From Eurosta solidaginis (Eukaryota > Arthropoda > Insecta > Diptera > Tephritidae), in the NCBI RefSeq assembly GCF_040869045.1, contig NC_090322.1, positions 168,778,672-168,842,671 of the forward strand: DNA of 64,000 bases. The letters run 5' to 3'. Positions 19,195-31,000 of the stretch are shown piece by piece. A program made the translations under genes and the position numbers. Position 1 is the first letter of the stretch; the number at the start of each line of letters is the position of its first letter. The notes under the pieces were generated by a model, which was not told the origin of the DNA, did no database searches, and saw nothing but the letters and a program-made list of their open reading frames with translations.

Positions 19195-20757
19195 TTTATG
19201 CCATTTTTAAACTTCGAAACCAAACGATACAAAATACCATCGTTGAACCTACCAGAACTAAATGGGGTGCGCCTAAGCCTGGCAGATACAGCCAAATTTC
19301 TAGGCGTAGTTTTAGACAAAAAGCTGAACTGGAAGGACAACGTTATCCAGCGACAAAGGAAAGCGTACATTGCATTATATATGTGTAAAAGAGCCATTGG
19401 CAAACAATGGGGACTCACCCCCAACATATGCAGATGGATTTATACCGCGATTATCATACCCATACTGCTGTATGGGGTAGTCGTATGGTGGCCAGCTTTG
19501 AGCAAGGCGTCAAAACTAAACTTGTTGGGTAAAGTCCACAGATCCAGCATGATAAGCATAAGCGGGGCTCTAAGAACAACGCCTAGCGAAGCTCTTCAGA
19601 CCACTATTGACATCCTTCCATTGGATCTGGCTGGTCATCGAGCAGCGGCAACGTCAGCCCTGCGTCTAAGGGAGTTGTCGTGTTGGAACAACAAGACCAC
19701 AGGACACTCAAGTATACTAAACAAATACAGTTTTCTCCCTCCTATTACGGATCGCTGTGCGACCACAACAGTTGCGGAAACCGACTTTAAGATAAACACA
19801 CCCAGCAGGGATGACTGGACGGAGTCGGATAAGTGCCTTGCTATGAGCAACAGCATTTCCATATACACGGACGGCTCCAAGCTACTCAAGGGACCTTGAC
19901 CTCCAGCTCTCATTCAGACTACCCGACCACTGCAGTGTATTCCAGGCAGAAGTTGCAGCCATAATTGAAGCCGCAGCTAGGATAGGGACATACAATGTCG
20001 GCAAAAAAATATTTATCTTCCGCGACAGCCAAGCTGCCATAGAATCTCTGGGCTCCCACTCGTTCAATTCTGAACTAGCACTAAACTGTCGCCGATCTTT
20101 TCAAGAGATGGCTCAACAGAACCGTGTACACCTCGCATGGGTCCCTGGACATAGGGATATCGAGGGAAACTGCATTGCAGATGAACTCGCTAGGCAGGGT
20201 ACAACCAAGCAGGTTTTTCCTGGACAAGAACGCTTAGGTATGCCCCTGTCCACATGCAAGCTAATGATAAAAGAGCACATCTACCATCAAACCGACGAAA
20301 GATGGCTACAAACACCGGGGTGTCGAACATCGAAAGAAACCTGGCCTAAATGGGATCATAAAAGGTCCCGTCACGTGTACAACCTAAGAAGGGATACAAT
20401 TTCCACACTTGTGGGGGCACTAACGGGTCATTGCCTCATAGGTAGGCATGCAGAAAGGCTAGGAGCGCCTTATCGTCGTTGCTGTAGTTGTAAAGAGGAT
20501 GAGGAAACGGTGGTTCACCTCATTTGCAACTGCCCAGCACTAAGCGGAGAACGGCAGCGCTTTCTGTGAGCTCAATTTCTTGATAATATGAGTCAGGTTG
20601 TGGAGCATGACCTCAAGGACCTGGTAGCTTTCATCAGGTCCTCAAAATGGTTCGAAGAGGAAAGGTAACGGTGTTTTTCGTGGTATCATAACGGGCCTAG
20701 TACTACTGGCCTAAGTGTGCCCTCGGGTAGCCACCCTAACCAAACCTAACCTAAACT
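19195..20757 (+). pseudogene. LOA/I-type non-LTR retrotransposon 3' part: RT end and RNase H, broken
   Basis: The first open stretch (to 19899) encodes the RT thumb region, with AKFLGVVLDKKLNWKDN, YTAIIIPILLYGVVVWWPA and a DILPLDLAGHRAAAT-like block, then the start of RNase H (SIYTDGSKLL). A deletion or frameshift near 19890-19900 follows. RNase H continues in another frame with FQAEVAAIIEAAARIGT, FRDSQAAIESLGSHSFNSEL, VHLAWVPGHRDIEGN and ADELAR. All four acidic RNase H positions (TDGS, AEV, RDS, ADE) are visible but split. The Cys/His-type TGHCLIGRHAERLG ... CSCKEDEETVVHLICNCP end follows. Stop at 20666-20668; the 3' tail ends near 20757. It is 5'-truncated. Confidence 0.78.
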
Positions 20758-20794
20758 TCGAAAGCAAAACCAAAACCGTAAGCGATATATAAAT

Positions 20795-20929
20795 TTCGAA
20801 GGGAAATAATTATTTGTATAAATTAAGCGGGTATTGCCCTCATTGCTTTTAAATGTATGAATACATTTATTTGAAGCATTTTCTATTTTATAATTTATTT
20901 AGTAATTTGGTAAAAATGTAAACAACGTT
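20795..20929 (-). mobile_element. SINE family 2, 3' fragment
   Basis: Matches the 3' body of the copy at 59075-59310 in the same orientation (TTATTTGTATAAATTAAGCG near 20812; TTATTTGTATGAATTAAACG near 59088, plus-strand reading). It stops where SINE family 1 copy d begins. Confidence 0.55.
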
Positions 20930-21276
20930 GTGTGATGGTAGCGTGCTCCGCCTATCACACCGTATGCCCTGGGTTCAACTTCCGGGCAAAGCAACATCAA
21001 AATTTTAGAAATAAGGTTTTTCAACTAGAAGAAAATTTTTCTAAGCGGGGTCGCCCCTCGGCAGTGTTTGGTAAGCGCTCCGGGTGTATTTCTGCCATGA
21101 AAAGCTCTCAGTGAAAACTCATCTGCCTTGCAGATGCCGTTCGGAGTCGGCATAAAACATGTAGGTCCCGTCCGGCCAATTTGTAGAGAAAATCAAGAGG
21201 AGCACGACGCAAATTGGAAGAGAAGCTCGGCCTTAGATCTCTTCGGAGGTTATCGCGCCTTACATTTTTTTTTTTT
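20930..21276 (+). mobile_element. SINE family 1, copy d
   Basis: Plus-strand copy: the head with GTGTGATGGTAGCGTGCTCC at 20932, B-box-like GGGTTCAACTTCC at 20980, the body, then GGTTATCGCGCCTTACATTT and a T-rich tail to 21276. It is nearly full length. Confidence 0.75.
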
Positions 21277-21475
21277 GTAAAGTTTACAACAACTAAGGTA
21301 TGACGTGGCTGAATGCGTTTGTAACACTTCAACCATCGCAGGAGTGCGGGTTCAAATCCCACTCCCGGGACAAAAAGCTTTGAAGAGATTTACAAGGTAT
21401 AATCGAGACAGCTGTCGCCTTTTTCGTCCTGATGTCACGTTATTTAAATTTTTTCTAAATTATTAAAGAAATAAC
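21277..21475 (+). mobile_element. SINE family 2 (tRNA-derived), copy 1
   Basis: The tRNA-like head holds an A-box-like TGGCTGAATGC and an excellent B box, GGTTCAAATCC (in GCGGGTTCAAATCCCACTCC near 21347). The body follows with GGTATAATCGAGACAGCTGT, CGCCTTTTTCGTCCTGATGT and an AT-rich tail. A minus-strand copy is at 59075-59310. A functional tRNA gene is not suggested because no cloverleaf is evident and the unit is repeated with its tail. Confidence 0.6.
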
Positions 21476-23279
21476 TATGTTTTGATCTTAAAATAAAATG
21501 AAGCCCTATATATCACCAAAAACGGCTTTAATAAGTTTTGCAAAAACTAAAATATCATCTGCAAAATCTTCCCGTACTATCTTAAATTCTAATTATAATA
21601 AGGCTTCCGATTTGTAAGCAAATTGTAGGATTTGTCCTTAAATTACCCTTCAGTATGTTTGACGATGCTCAAGCCAGTTAATTTTTTGCTTAACTTTACA
21701 AAACCTCAGTCAGCTGGCTCAGAGGTCTCCATAAACTCTATTAGTAATATTTTAAGTCAAAATCAAAAAAAAAAAAAAAAAAAAAAAAATCTAACATAAA
21801 TTTGTTTTAATGAGTCAACGAATTTCGACTCCCAAAATGTGATTATGCATCCTTAATCATAGGAAAGCCAAACTTGATGTTGATATTTGACACGTGAAAA
21901 GATCTTACCAAAGCAAGGAGAGTAAAAGAGGCTCATCTGCTCCACAGTTTTCTTTAATTGCCTTGTGTAGAGGTACCCAAATTATGTTGATTATGAAGTC
22001 ATAGGTCATATCACTGAGATATCTGCGGGATTCAGCGCTTGACTTTGATGTAAAGTTTCCAGTGTCCAAATTTAACTTCATGCATCGAAAATAAAAGCCA
22101 TCTTAGCTTGGCTTTAATTCGATGAGATATACGTCAGATACGGAATGTTTTTATTATAACAGATATATATAATAGTTGGTAAGAGCATAGTTTTAGTTTT
22201 AGGTTTAAATTAGTTTACTAATAGTTAGCTGAGCCTTTCCATACAAAAGTAGTTAGCTTTTTTTAAAGAAACAGATAATCGTTTATTAGTAACTAGCTTG
22301 TAGTTAGCTCGCAGCTGACTTCTTTTCTTGCTGGGCTGCATAGTTCGAATTCTTGCATGGAATACTAGCACATTTCAGATTCCTAGGTATTTGGGTATTT
22401 TGATGGACCCATACGATTACATTAATAGAAACAAAGAGGCTTCAATGCGTCTTAATTTTTCTGAAATTTCTGGTGAACAATTTTATAACAAATCACGTTA
22501 GACTTGTTAGTCTGTGAGCTTATAAACACAAATGGTCTGAGCGATAACCTCTTTCAAAAAAATACGATGGCTGTTCTGTGCAACAAGTTTTGTTTTACAA
22601 TATTGTATATAGGTACATATTTTTGATGTAAAAACCAGTAAAAAAATTAATTAATATGATTTATTGCACGTTTTCTTATTCAAAAGAAAATACATACATA
22701 GGTACTGAAAAATCTCAAACCTAGATCTAAACAGCGATAAACGCAAAAAAAAAAAAAACAAAAGCTCAAAAACGAGAGAATGTGTCTTTTTCTTTCATAT
22801 GCGTTAAACTAATTCTAGTTTTCAGGAAATCTTGGCGGTGAGTAAAGCTAATTTTATTCTATCCCTTAAACAGACCGGTCGGAAATGAATAAAGGAATCC
22901 GGTAGCATGCATACATTGCAGAACCAAAATTTTCGACTTAACTGCCTTCTTACATAAGCAGTCTTTCCATACTTACATACGTATATATAAGCTCATACGG
23001 AAATAATCAAGTTCATAGAACGATCTTCCATACATTTAAGTCATTCATGTTCGAATTGACAATTTATTACGCTTCCTATGAATTCACAAAGCAATGGTGA
23101 CGTAATTATTTCACAAAATTGCTGCTTTATTGTTTTTGTTTGCATATACATACCCAGTATAAAAGATTTGAAAACAAAAAGGATGGTGAGTGCCAAATAC
23201 TCTTGCATGTACACAACTAGAAATTAATATATTCAGTTTATAAAAGCAAAGCTAAATTTAAAGGTTAGAGCACAGGACA
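21476..23279. other. AT-rich non-coding DNA
   Basis: No gene seen. A poly-A run occupies about 21768-21789. 22340-22380 repeats part of 18425-18475 in inverted orientation. Confidence 0.5.
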
Positions 23280-23960
23280 GTTTGCCGAAATAGTCCCGAA
23301 ATGAGAAAGAAAACAGTCCTAAAATAATACCGAAAAAAAAATTCGATATGATCTAAAATTACGTAATCTGAATATTATCAAAACAAAAAAACAAAAAACG
23401 ATATTATTTCAAAAAACAAAAAAAAAAACAAACTAGAGATTATCTCAAAATGATTTCGAGAACTTAGGCATTATTAATCCGAAATTACCAAGAAAAAGTA
23501 TCTTCAAAAGATAGTTCTAAAATGGGTTCGCAATGATCGAACAGTCTTCAAAAAACTTCTGGTATTCCGATATTATCCTTAAATGAACGCGAACCTTTCC
23601 CGTAAACAATTCTGAGATGGTTTAGAAATGATCTGAAAATTGTTCTGCATTGATTCCAGTCAAAAAATGGTACCGCAATGATCCCGAAAAAAAACCTCAA
23701 AATATTCCGCAAATAAACTCAAAATCATTTGAAAAATATTTCCTAAGCAATCTTGGAAAAATTGCCCGAAATTATCGCAAAATAGTCCGAAAATGAGCGA
23801 AATAGTCCCAGTATAATAATGAAAATAGTTAAGAAATGCTCCCTAAGTTATCCACAATGGTCCAAAAATGGTCTCGAAATAATCCCGAAAACAATATCAA
23901 AATTACGATATCGCTGAAGTGATCTCAAAAATGTATTGAAATTATTCCAAAAGATCATGA
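23280..23960. repeat. cryptically simple region
   Basis: Degenerate, irregular recurrence of a short theme like tgatcccgaaaatagtcc (about 12-20 bases) over some 680 bases, as left by an old minisatellite. No fixed period can be read by eye. Confidence 0.5.
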
Positions 23961-25015
23961 AATCATCATAGGATAATCCTGTGAGGTTTGTCAACTTTTT
24001 ATTCTAACATTGGGATTATTCATCCAAATGTACAAAAGTTTTATACGTAGTTACTCATTTCCATTACTCGTTTTTGAAGGCTTGACCTCCGAGGCTAATA
24101 TATTTTTAACAATTTTTTGAAACACCCATTCAGAATTAAAAGCATATCTCTAAATTTGCAAAACTTTCTGTACTAGTCCTAGTCATGCATTTTATTTTTA
24201 TTGTGTGCTGCTATTTTTTGTAAAAGCGTTATTTTTTTTTTTTTGGCTCCTGACAATTAACTATCTAAGGCTTTATGCTTTTGGTTGGTAAATAATTGCC
24301 TCATTTCGGAAAATGGAAAATTTCGAAAAACTATTTCCAAGAAAACCCACTCGCAAATCTTATTTTTCAAGTGAAGCACATATAAACTGATACATATGGG
24401 CAAATCCCAAAAACGTTTACTTTTTTTGGATACTCGGGTTTTACACACGGGCAAAAAACTTAAGGCCAGAAAAAAGTACAAGGACATTAAGTTTGACCTT
24501 TTGACTATCCGATCTGATGATTTTAAAAATCAAGAAAGCTGATAGTAAGTTTTTGCGGAACATCGAAACGTAAAAAACGTCAATTTTTCACTTTTTCAAG
24601 CGATACCCTTGATTTTTGTGTTGAATTTTTTCGATAAAATTTTGAGGCATCGCTGAAACGCTATGGAATTTTAACTGAAGGTTGTTTTTGAGACGGAGAT
24701 TCTAAAAGTATGAGCAAAATTAATGTGCCCCTCCAATACTCAACACAATCATGAATCAAAGTAGCGATACCTTTTTTTGTCATTTTCAATATTGACAGTT
24801 TTTTTTATTATAGCTTTTTGAGGCAACTGAGTATTGAAATTTGGATTATGCACGATAATAGCCTATCAGGGACTAAAAATACGTGGGGCTTCAAATTCGA
24901 TGTGCCCCTTTCAGTTTTGAAGGTAGAGGCAGAAAAGTGGAAGCACTTGGTTGCGTAAATTTTTTTCAGGAGCATGTTTTTTTGTGGGCACAGCTATAAT
25001 TTTATTTTTATCACT
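23961..25015. other. AT-rich DNA with mariner-associated fragment
   Basis: 24060-24200 is similar to 31425-31585 (gaaggcttgac, gctaaNatatttttaa, then actagtcc/accagtct), the region attached to the mariner fossil. The rest, including 24480-24950, is low-complexity and carries no recognisable gene. Confidence 0.4.
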
Positions 25016-25420
25016 TCATACCCGTTTTTTAATTTTTCTCTACACCACAGTGGTATACCACCAATTGCCTCATCTTGGAATATCCACGCAAGGAAAGTTA
25101 TTGGTGTTTGTACATGGGGCAAATATACGAAATTTTCGCCGAAAATTGGCCATCGTCAAAAAGTGTAGAAAAAAAAATTTTTTTTAAACCAGGTTTTATT
25201 TAAAAGTAAATGAAAAGAAACACAAATTTGGTACAAAAATTAAAAAAAAAATAAAATTTTTTTTCTACACTTTTTGAAGATTGCCAATTTTTGGCGAAAA
25301 TTTCGTAGATTTGCCCCATTTACAAACATCAATAACTTTCCTTGCGTTAATATTCCAAGATGAGGCAATTGTTGGTATACTACTGTGGTGTAGAGAAAAA
25401 ATTAAAAAAACGGGTATGAA
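25016..25420. repeat. hairpin locus: inverted repeat, arms about 165 bp, loop about 70 bp
   Basis: The left arm 25016-25184 and right arm 25254-25420 are reverse complements over nearly their whole length. Paired landmarks are TACCCGTTTTTTAATTTT with AAAATTAAAAAAACGGGTA, TTGCCTCATCTTGGAATAT with ATATTCCAAGATGAGGCAA, and AAGTGTAGAAAAA with TTTTTCTACACTT. Transcription through it would give a long, nearly perfect stem. Confidence 0.85.
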
Positions 25421-25427
25421 ATATTTG

Positions 25428-25900
25428 ACGGTTACCCGGTTTCATATTTTTGCCGATATCTCTAAAACCGGGTTTCGGCTGTCAACAAAATTTTACCGAA
25501 ATATAACCCACATAGATGTGTACATCCTGATAAAATTTTAACACAATCGGTTAAGAAGTGTTTAAATAAGTAAAAAAAATTAGGTTTTCCGGGTTTATAT
25601 TTTTATCAATATCTCCAAAACCGGATTAAAACTTTTTTACCTAAACATACTTCGTTCATATATCTATATGTTTTTAAAGTTTCAAAAGAATCGGTAGAAA
25701 GGTGTTAAAATAAATGTGTTGCAAACTTTGCAGTAAAAACTATTTGGCGGTTATTCGGTTTTATATTTTTACCGATATCTACAAAACGGGGTTTCGTGTA
25801 TCAAAAAAATTTACATAGCTAACAGCTGCATATATCTCCATATTTTGTTAAAATTTTGACATAATCGGCACACAAGTGTTGAAATAAATGTATATTTAAC
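25428..25900 (+). repeat. three diverged tandem modules of about 150-165 bp
   Basis: Each module has a CGGNTTTATATTTTT-like block, then GATATCTCCAAAACCGG (near 25455, 25606 and 25772), then a TAAAATTTTNACACAATCGG-like block and an AAGTGTTNAAATAAATG end. Confidence 0.6.
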
Positions 25901-27452
25901 ATTGCCACCTCAATTTATATATATTTTGCTCGATCTTTTGACTATATCTTTTTGAGGCATTATGTAAGACGAGTAACGGCGATGCACTATAGCTCCAATT
26001 TACCCATCAATGTTCCTAACAAAAAGATAGTTGCGTGATACCATGTTTAAAAAAAAAAAAGTTTGGCGGATTTCCCCATATGTAGATTAGACGCATAGGG
26101 TTTTAATAAAACTTACTTACCGCTTTGCTTTCAGCTATTTTTTTTTTGTTTTTACAAATCTGAATGAAATTAAACTAAATTTAATTTTAATTTAAATGAC
26201 AAATAATTTAAACAGTTTCCTGATTTTTTATTTCGTTATACTCATCAATTTGTTTAGATTTCTTTTTTATTCTAATTATCCATTACAAACAACAAATACT
26301 GAAATACATATATATTTGTATGTATGTATATATTAAAACTTAGTAATATATTTTTGTACAACAAATATTTTTCCGGCATTCGTTTTTTTTTGTGGAAGCA
26401 ATTCCATGTTGCTCAAATTTATACACACCCATGAAATTTTCTTATAATTATTTCACAAATATAGTTAATTCGATGCTCTTAACCTCTAATGCAGTAAGAA
26501 TGTATATATATTTATAACAAGTATTAAAATAGTAAAATTTGAAAATAATTTTTTTGCTTTTACTATAGCAACTATTATTTTATAAATTAATATTAAATTT
26601 AGCATGAACTTACAGCCTTTTAAGACGCACATATATAAACCTATACTTATCTAGCTACATACATGCAATGTACATCAAAGATTTAAAAATTCTTATAAAG
26701 TAATCGTTATTGTTTAAAAGTTATTCTAATATATATGTATATATTCACAAACACTTGCACACGCAGTATTTGCTGCAATTAAACAAATCTCCAATCATTT
26801 AAATTGGTAAACTTTGGGGCTCGGCTGGTTTACTAATTTGAATGAGTATACGATTTGGTTTGGTAACATTTTTTAAATTAAAATTTTTCTAAAATATAAT
26901 TAAATGTTTGTGTTTTAAATTAATTAGTTTTTGTTTGTTGTTGTTATAAATGAAGCATTACTTATATATTACTTATAAATTAAAATATTTTTACAAACTA
27001 AGTACTCTTGTTTGATTTAAATTTTAATTTTGTAAGCATATTCTAAGTAAAATAAATATATACATATGTACATATATTATCTTAACTACATTCTAACATA
27101 AATATTAATAATAACCATAAATCACACTTTCATACTCTTGTGCAATTTGTGTGTTGTGTTGCCAGCAAAATTAATTTATCGCTCACTTAATGAACTGAAT
27201 TTTATTCCATACATACGGACGTACAGTTCAAATGAAGCTGCAATGTGTTTTATATGTATGTACGAGTATGTATATATGCAATTGTATTGAATATTTGCTC
27301 TTTAAACATAATATGGACATGTGCATGCTCATTTTCATTCAACAAGGTCATTAAATGATAAACTCACTAACACAAATTATTTAACTGGAAGTGCTTATTT
27401 GTTTCACTAATTCTCTATTTGAAACAAAATCCCCTACATGGCGTATACGTAA
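25901..27452. other. AT-rich non-coding DNA
   Basis: Very AT-rich, many TA-type microsatellite stretches (for example around 26310-26340 and 27240-27280). No gene or element recognised. Confidence 0.5.
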
Positions 27453-30267
27453 CAAGTAAGAACGGGACTGTCTTCGGCTGTGCCGAAGACTTCATACTTT
27501 TCAAGAATGGGGCTGAACAATAATCTTATCCCGTTCGTAATCTCCGAATAATCGGATGTATAAGATAAGAAATATATAGTGAACAGATCTACATACTTAA
27601 ACGATTTTTAAGATAAATATAAAATAAAAAACAAGTAGGTACTATGTGTGAGGATGCAAAGCTTCACGTTTTTTGTGATCTGCATGTTAAAACTATGACT
27701 ACGAATCACGTATTTCAAAAACATATGCCGTAAATGTAACTATTTGATGAAATTTGATGAATTTAGAAGCTTCTAACCGTAAAGAAGTATAGAAGGTTAA
27801 GTTCGGGTTTAACCGAATATTACATACTCAGTTGAGATCTATGGTGACAACATAAGGGAAAATAACCATGTAGGAAAATGAACCGAGGGAAACCCTCGAA
27901 TGTGTTTGTATGACATGTCTATCAAATGAAAGGCACTAAAGAGTATTTTATGAGGAAGTGGGCCATAGTTCTATAGGTGGACGCCATTTAGGGATATCGC
28001 CATAAAGGTGGATCAGGGTTGACTCTAGAATTTGTTTGCACGATATGGGTATCAAATGAAAGGTGTTAATAGGTATTTTAAAAGGGAGTAATCCTTAGTT
28101 CCATAGGTGGACGCCGTTTCGAGATATAGCCATAAAGGTGGACCAGGGGTGACCCTAGAATTTTTTTGTACGATATGGGTATCAAATGAAAGGTGTTAAT
28201 GAGTATTTTTAAAAGGGAGTGGGTCTTCGTTCTATAGGTGGTCGCTTTTTCGAGATATCGCCATAAAGGTGGACCAGGGGTGGCTCTAGAATATGTTTGT
28301 ACGATATGGGTATCAAATGAAAGGTGTTAATGAGTATTTTAAAAGGGCGCGGGGCTTAGTTCTATAGGTGGACGCCTTTTCGAGATATCGCCATAAAGGT
28401 GGACCAGGGGTGACTCTAGCATGTGTTTGTACGATATTGGTATCAAGTAAAAGGTATTAATGAGAGTTTTAAAAGGGAGTGGTGGTAGTTGTATATGTGA
28501 AGGCGTTTTCCAGATATCGACCAAAATGTGGACCAGGGTGACCCAGAACATCATCTGTTGGATACCGCTAATTTATTTATATATGTAATACCTGCCAAGA
28601 TTCCAAGGGCTTTTGATTTCGCCAAGCAGAACTTTTTCATTTTCTTCTACTTAATATGGTAGGTGTCACAACCATTTTACAAAGTTTTTTCTAAAGTTAT
28701 ATTTCGCGTCAATAAAACAATCCAATTACCATGTTTCATCCCTTTTTTCGTATTTGGTATAGAATTATGGCATTTTTTTATTTTTCGTAATTTTCGAAAA
28801 AGTGGGCGTGGTCATAGTCGGATTTCGTTAATTTTTTATACCAAGATAAAGTGAGTTCAGATAAGTACGTGAACTAAGTTCAGTAAAGATATGTCGATTT
28901 TTGCTCAAGTTGTCAAGTTAAGGGCCATGCGGAAGGACAGACGGACGACTGTGTATAAAAACTGGGCGTGGCTTCAACCGATTTCGCCCATTTTCACAGA
29001 AAACAGTTAACGTCATAAAATCTCCTCTGCCCCTACCAAATTTCAAAAGGATTGGTAAATTTTTGTTCGACTTATGGCATTAAAAGTATCCTAGACAAAT
29101 TAAATGAAAAAGGGCGGAGCCACGCCCATTTTGAAATTTTCTTTTATTTTTGTATTTTGTTGCACCATATCATTACTGGAGTTGAATGTTGACATAATTT
29201 ACTTATATAGTGGGCGTGGTTATAGTCCAATATCGTTCATTTTAAATAGCGATCTGAGATGAGTGCTCAGGAACCTACATACCAAATTTCATCAAGATAC
29301 CTCAAAATTTACTCAAGTTATCGTGTTAGCGGACGGACGGACGGACGGACATGGCTCAATCAAATTTTTTTTCGATCCTGTTGATTTTGATATATGGAAG
29401 TCTATATCTATCTCGATTCCTTTATACCTGTACGACCAACCGTTATCCAATCAAACTGAATATACTCTGTGAGCTCTGCTCAACTGAGTATAAAAAGGGG
29501 CAAAAATGGGAGTTTATATGAAGTATATAATATATATACCACCGATCTCAATGATTTTTTCAGACATCAATATACGCTACACACGTAACCATTTGGTGAA
29601 ATTTGGAGCCTCTAGCTGTTAAAACGGGGCCGAAATCGCAAATATATATATATATATACCAATATATACCATAATATATATATTATATATATCACCGATC
29701 TCTATAATTTTTTGACACAACAATATATACTATATACGTAAGCAATCGGTGAAATTTGAAGCTTATAGCTGTTAAAATGGGGTAGAAATTGCGAAAAGTT
29801 TCTTATCTGAACAATCGGTTGTATGAGATATATACTATATATACAACCGATCTCTATGATTTTTTCAGGCAACAATATGTGCAATATACGAAATTATATG
29901 GTGAAGTTTGAAGCTTCAATCTGTTAAATTGAGTAAGATATGACAAAAATCCTCATTTTCTGAAAAATCGGTTGTATGGAGGATATATGCTATAGTGGTC
30001 CGATCCCGCCGGTTCCGACAAATGTCTAATCGGACACCCAAATACACCCGCTCACCAAATTTTATCAAGATATCTCAAAAATTGAGGGACTAATTTGCAT
30101 GCAAACAGACAGACGGACAGACGGACATTGCTAAATCAACTCAGCTCTTCATCGTGATTATTTCGGTATACTTAATGGTGGGTCTATCTATTTTCCTTTA
30201 AGGACTTACAATTTTAGGTTTCGTGACGAAATTAATATACCATTTCATTTTCATGAAAGGTATAAAA
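27453..30267 (-). mobile_element. DINE-1-like element family B, with family A copy nested inside
   Basis: On the minus strand the 5' end near 30267 is TATACCTTTCATGAAAATG, with an inverted partner GGTATATTAATTTCG and then AATGTCCGTCTGTCCG, closely following the INE-1/DINE-1 plan. The 3' end (27453-27500) has the stem-loop GTCTTCGGCACAGCCGAAGA and terminal CTTACTTG, with TT next to it. The body resumes at 29497 after the inserted family A copy at 27784-29496. Its own body has repeated modules such as ccgatctctatgattttttc (about 29540, 29695 and 29848). Confidence 0.65.
27784..29496 (-). mobile_element. DINE-1-like element family A, copy 2 (nested, internally deleted)
   Basis: Same plan as copy 1: 5' end TATACTCAGTTGAGCAGAGC near 29496, GGACGGACGG box near 29335, about five units of the roughly 130-bp repeat between 27895 and 28530, and the stem-loop TTCGGGTTTAACCGAA near 27803. 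Compared with copies 3 and 4 it lacks about 330 bases; the deletion joins at about 29206. Confidence 0.65.
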
Positions 30268-30279
30268 ACTGTCAACTTT

Positions 30280-30480
30280 TCAAGTTTATAATGAGAGAAT
30301 GGAAATTGATAATAGAAAATCCAACTTAATAATGAGAAAATAAAATTGATAATGAGAAGCGTTACTTCTTATTGAGAAAATATAAATTTATAGTGAGAAA
30401 TGTTACTCCATATTGAGAATACGTAATTTGATAATGAGAAATATAAATTGATATTGAGAAAATGTAATTTGATAATGATT
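30280..30480. repeat. degenerate minisatellite
   Basis: Repeats of a theme like aattgataatgagaaa with a variable period of roughly 20-35 bases. Confidence 0.55.
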
Positions 30481-31000
30481 CACGGTTCAAGGTTAAAAAA
30501 TAACAATAATTATCATTAGAAAAAAAATTATTGTGTGAAAACAAAAACAATTAATAATTTAATAATTAAAAAAAAATTTTTAATTTTAAGAATGAAAACT
30601 TGTAAGTAAGCTGATCTGGAGTCGGTGAGCCAATGCTGCAATACCTCGGGATACGATAGTAAGATAAGATAAATTATAGTCATGTTTAAAGCACTCGGAA
30701 GCATTTTGAGAGCGTGAGGGTGAATGTTGGTATGTGAGGTATTGCCCTCGCACATTCCCCTCCCGTTAAAACATTTTTTTTACATCCACTGCACCTTCAA
30801 GGTACTACCATATTTGATCGCATGCTCCGGACCCACTGATTGATATTATATGTATATAAATGTACTATTACATTTTTTTACTTCAGTTAAGTTAGGATTT
30901 TTTAAATTATAACCCGTATCTCTGGAGAGACCCGACATTTTACATTTACATTGAACGACACCGTTTACCATAGTTTTTGTGCTTGTGTAACAATTTTGTT
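30481..31000. other. unassigned
   Basis: No gene recognised. AT-rich, with a short GC-richer block at 30600-30770. Confidence 0.4.

Noticed and set aside
21330..21365. tRNA gene suggested by a perfect B box
   Set aside because: The A-box half does not fold into a clear tRNA and the unit recurs with a common body and tail at 59075-59310, so it is a SINE head.
28339..28554. Open frames inside DINE-like repeats (also 62444-62788, 35166-35396, 63596-63826)
   Set aside because: They arise from the translated tandem repeat or the GTGGGCGTGG modules, occur in either orientation depending on copy, and show no domain.
29640..29700. TA-rich block as a promoter
   Set aside because: It is an AT microsatellite inside family B with no nearby gene start.
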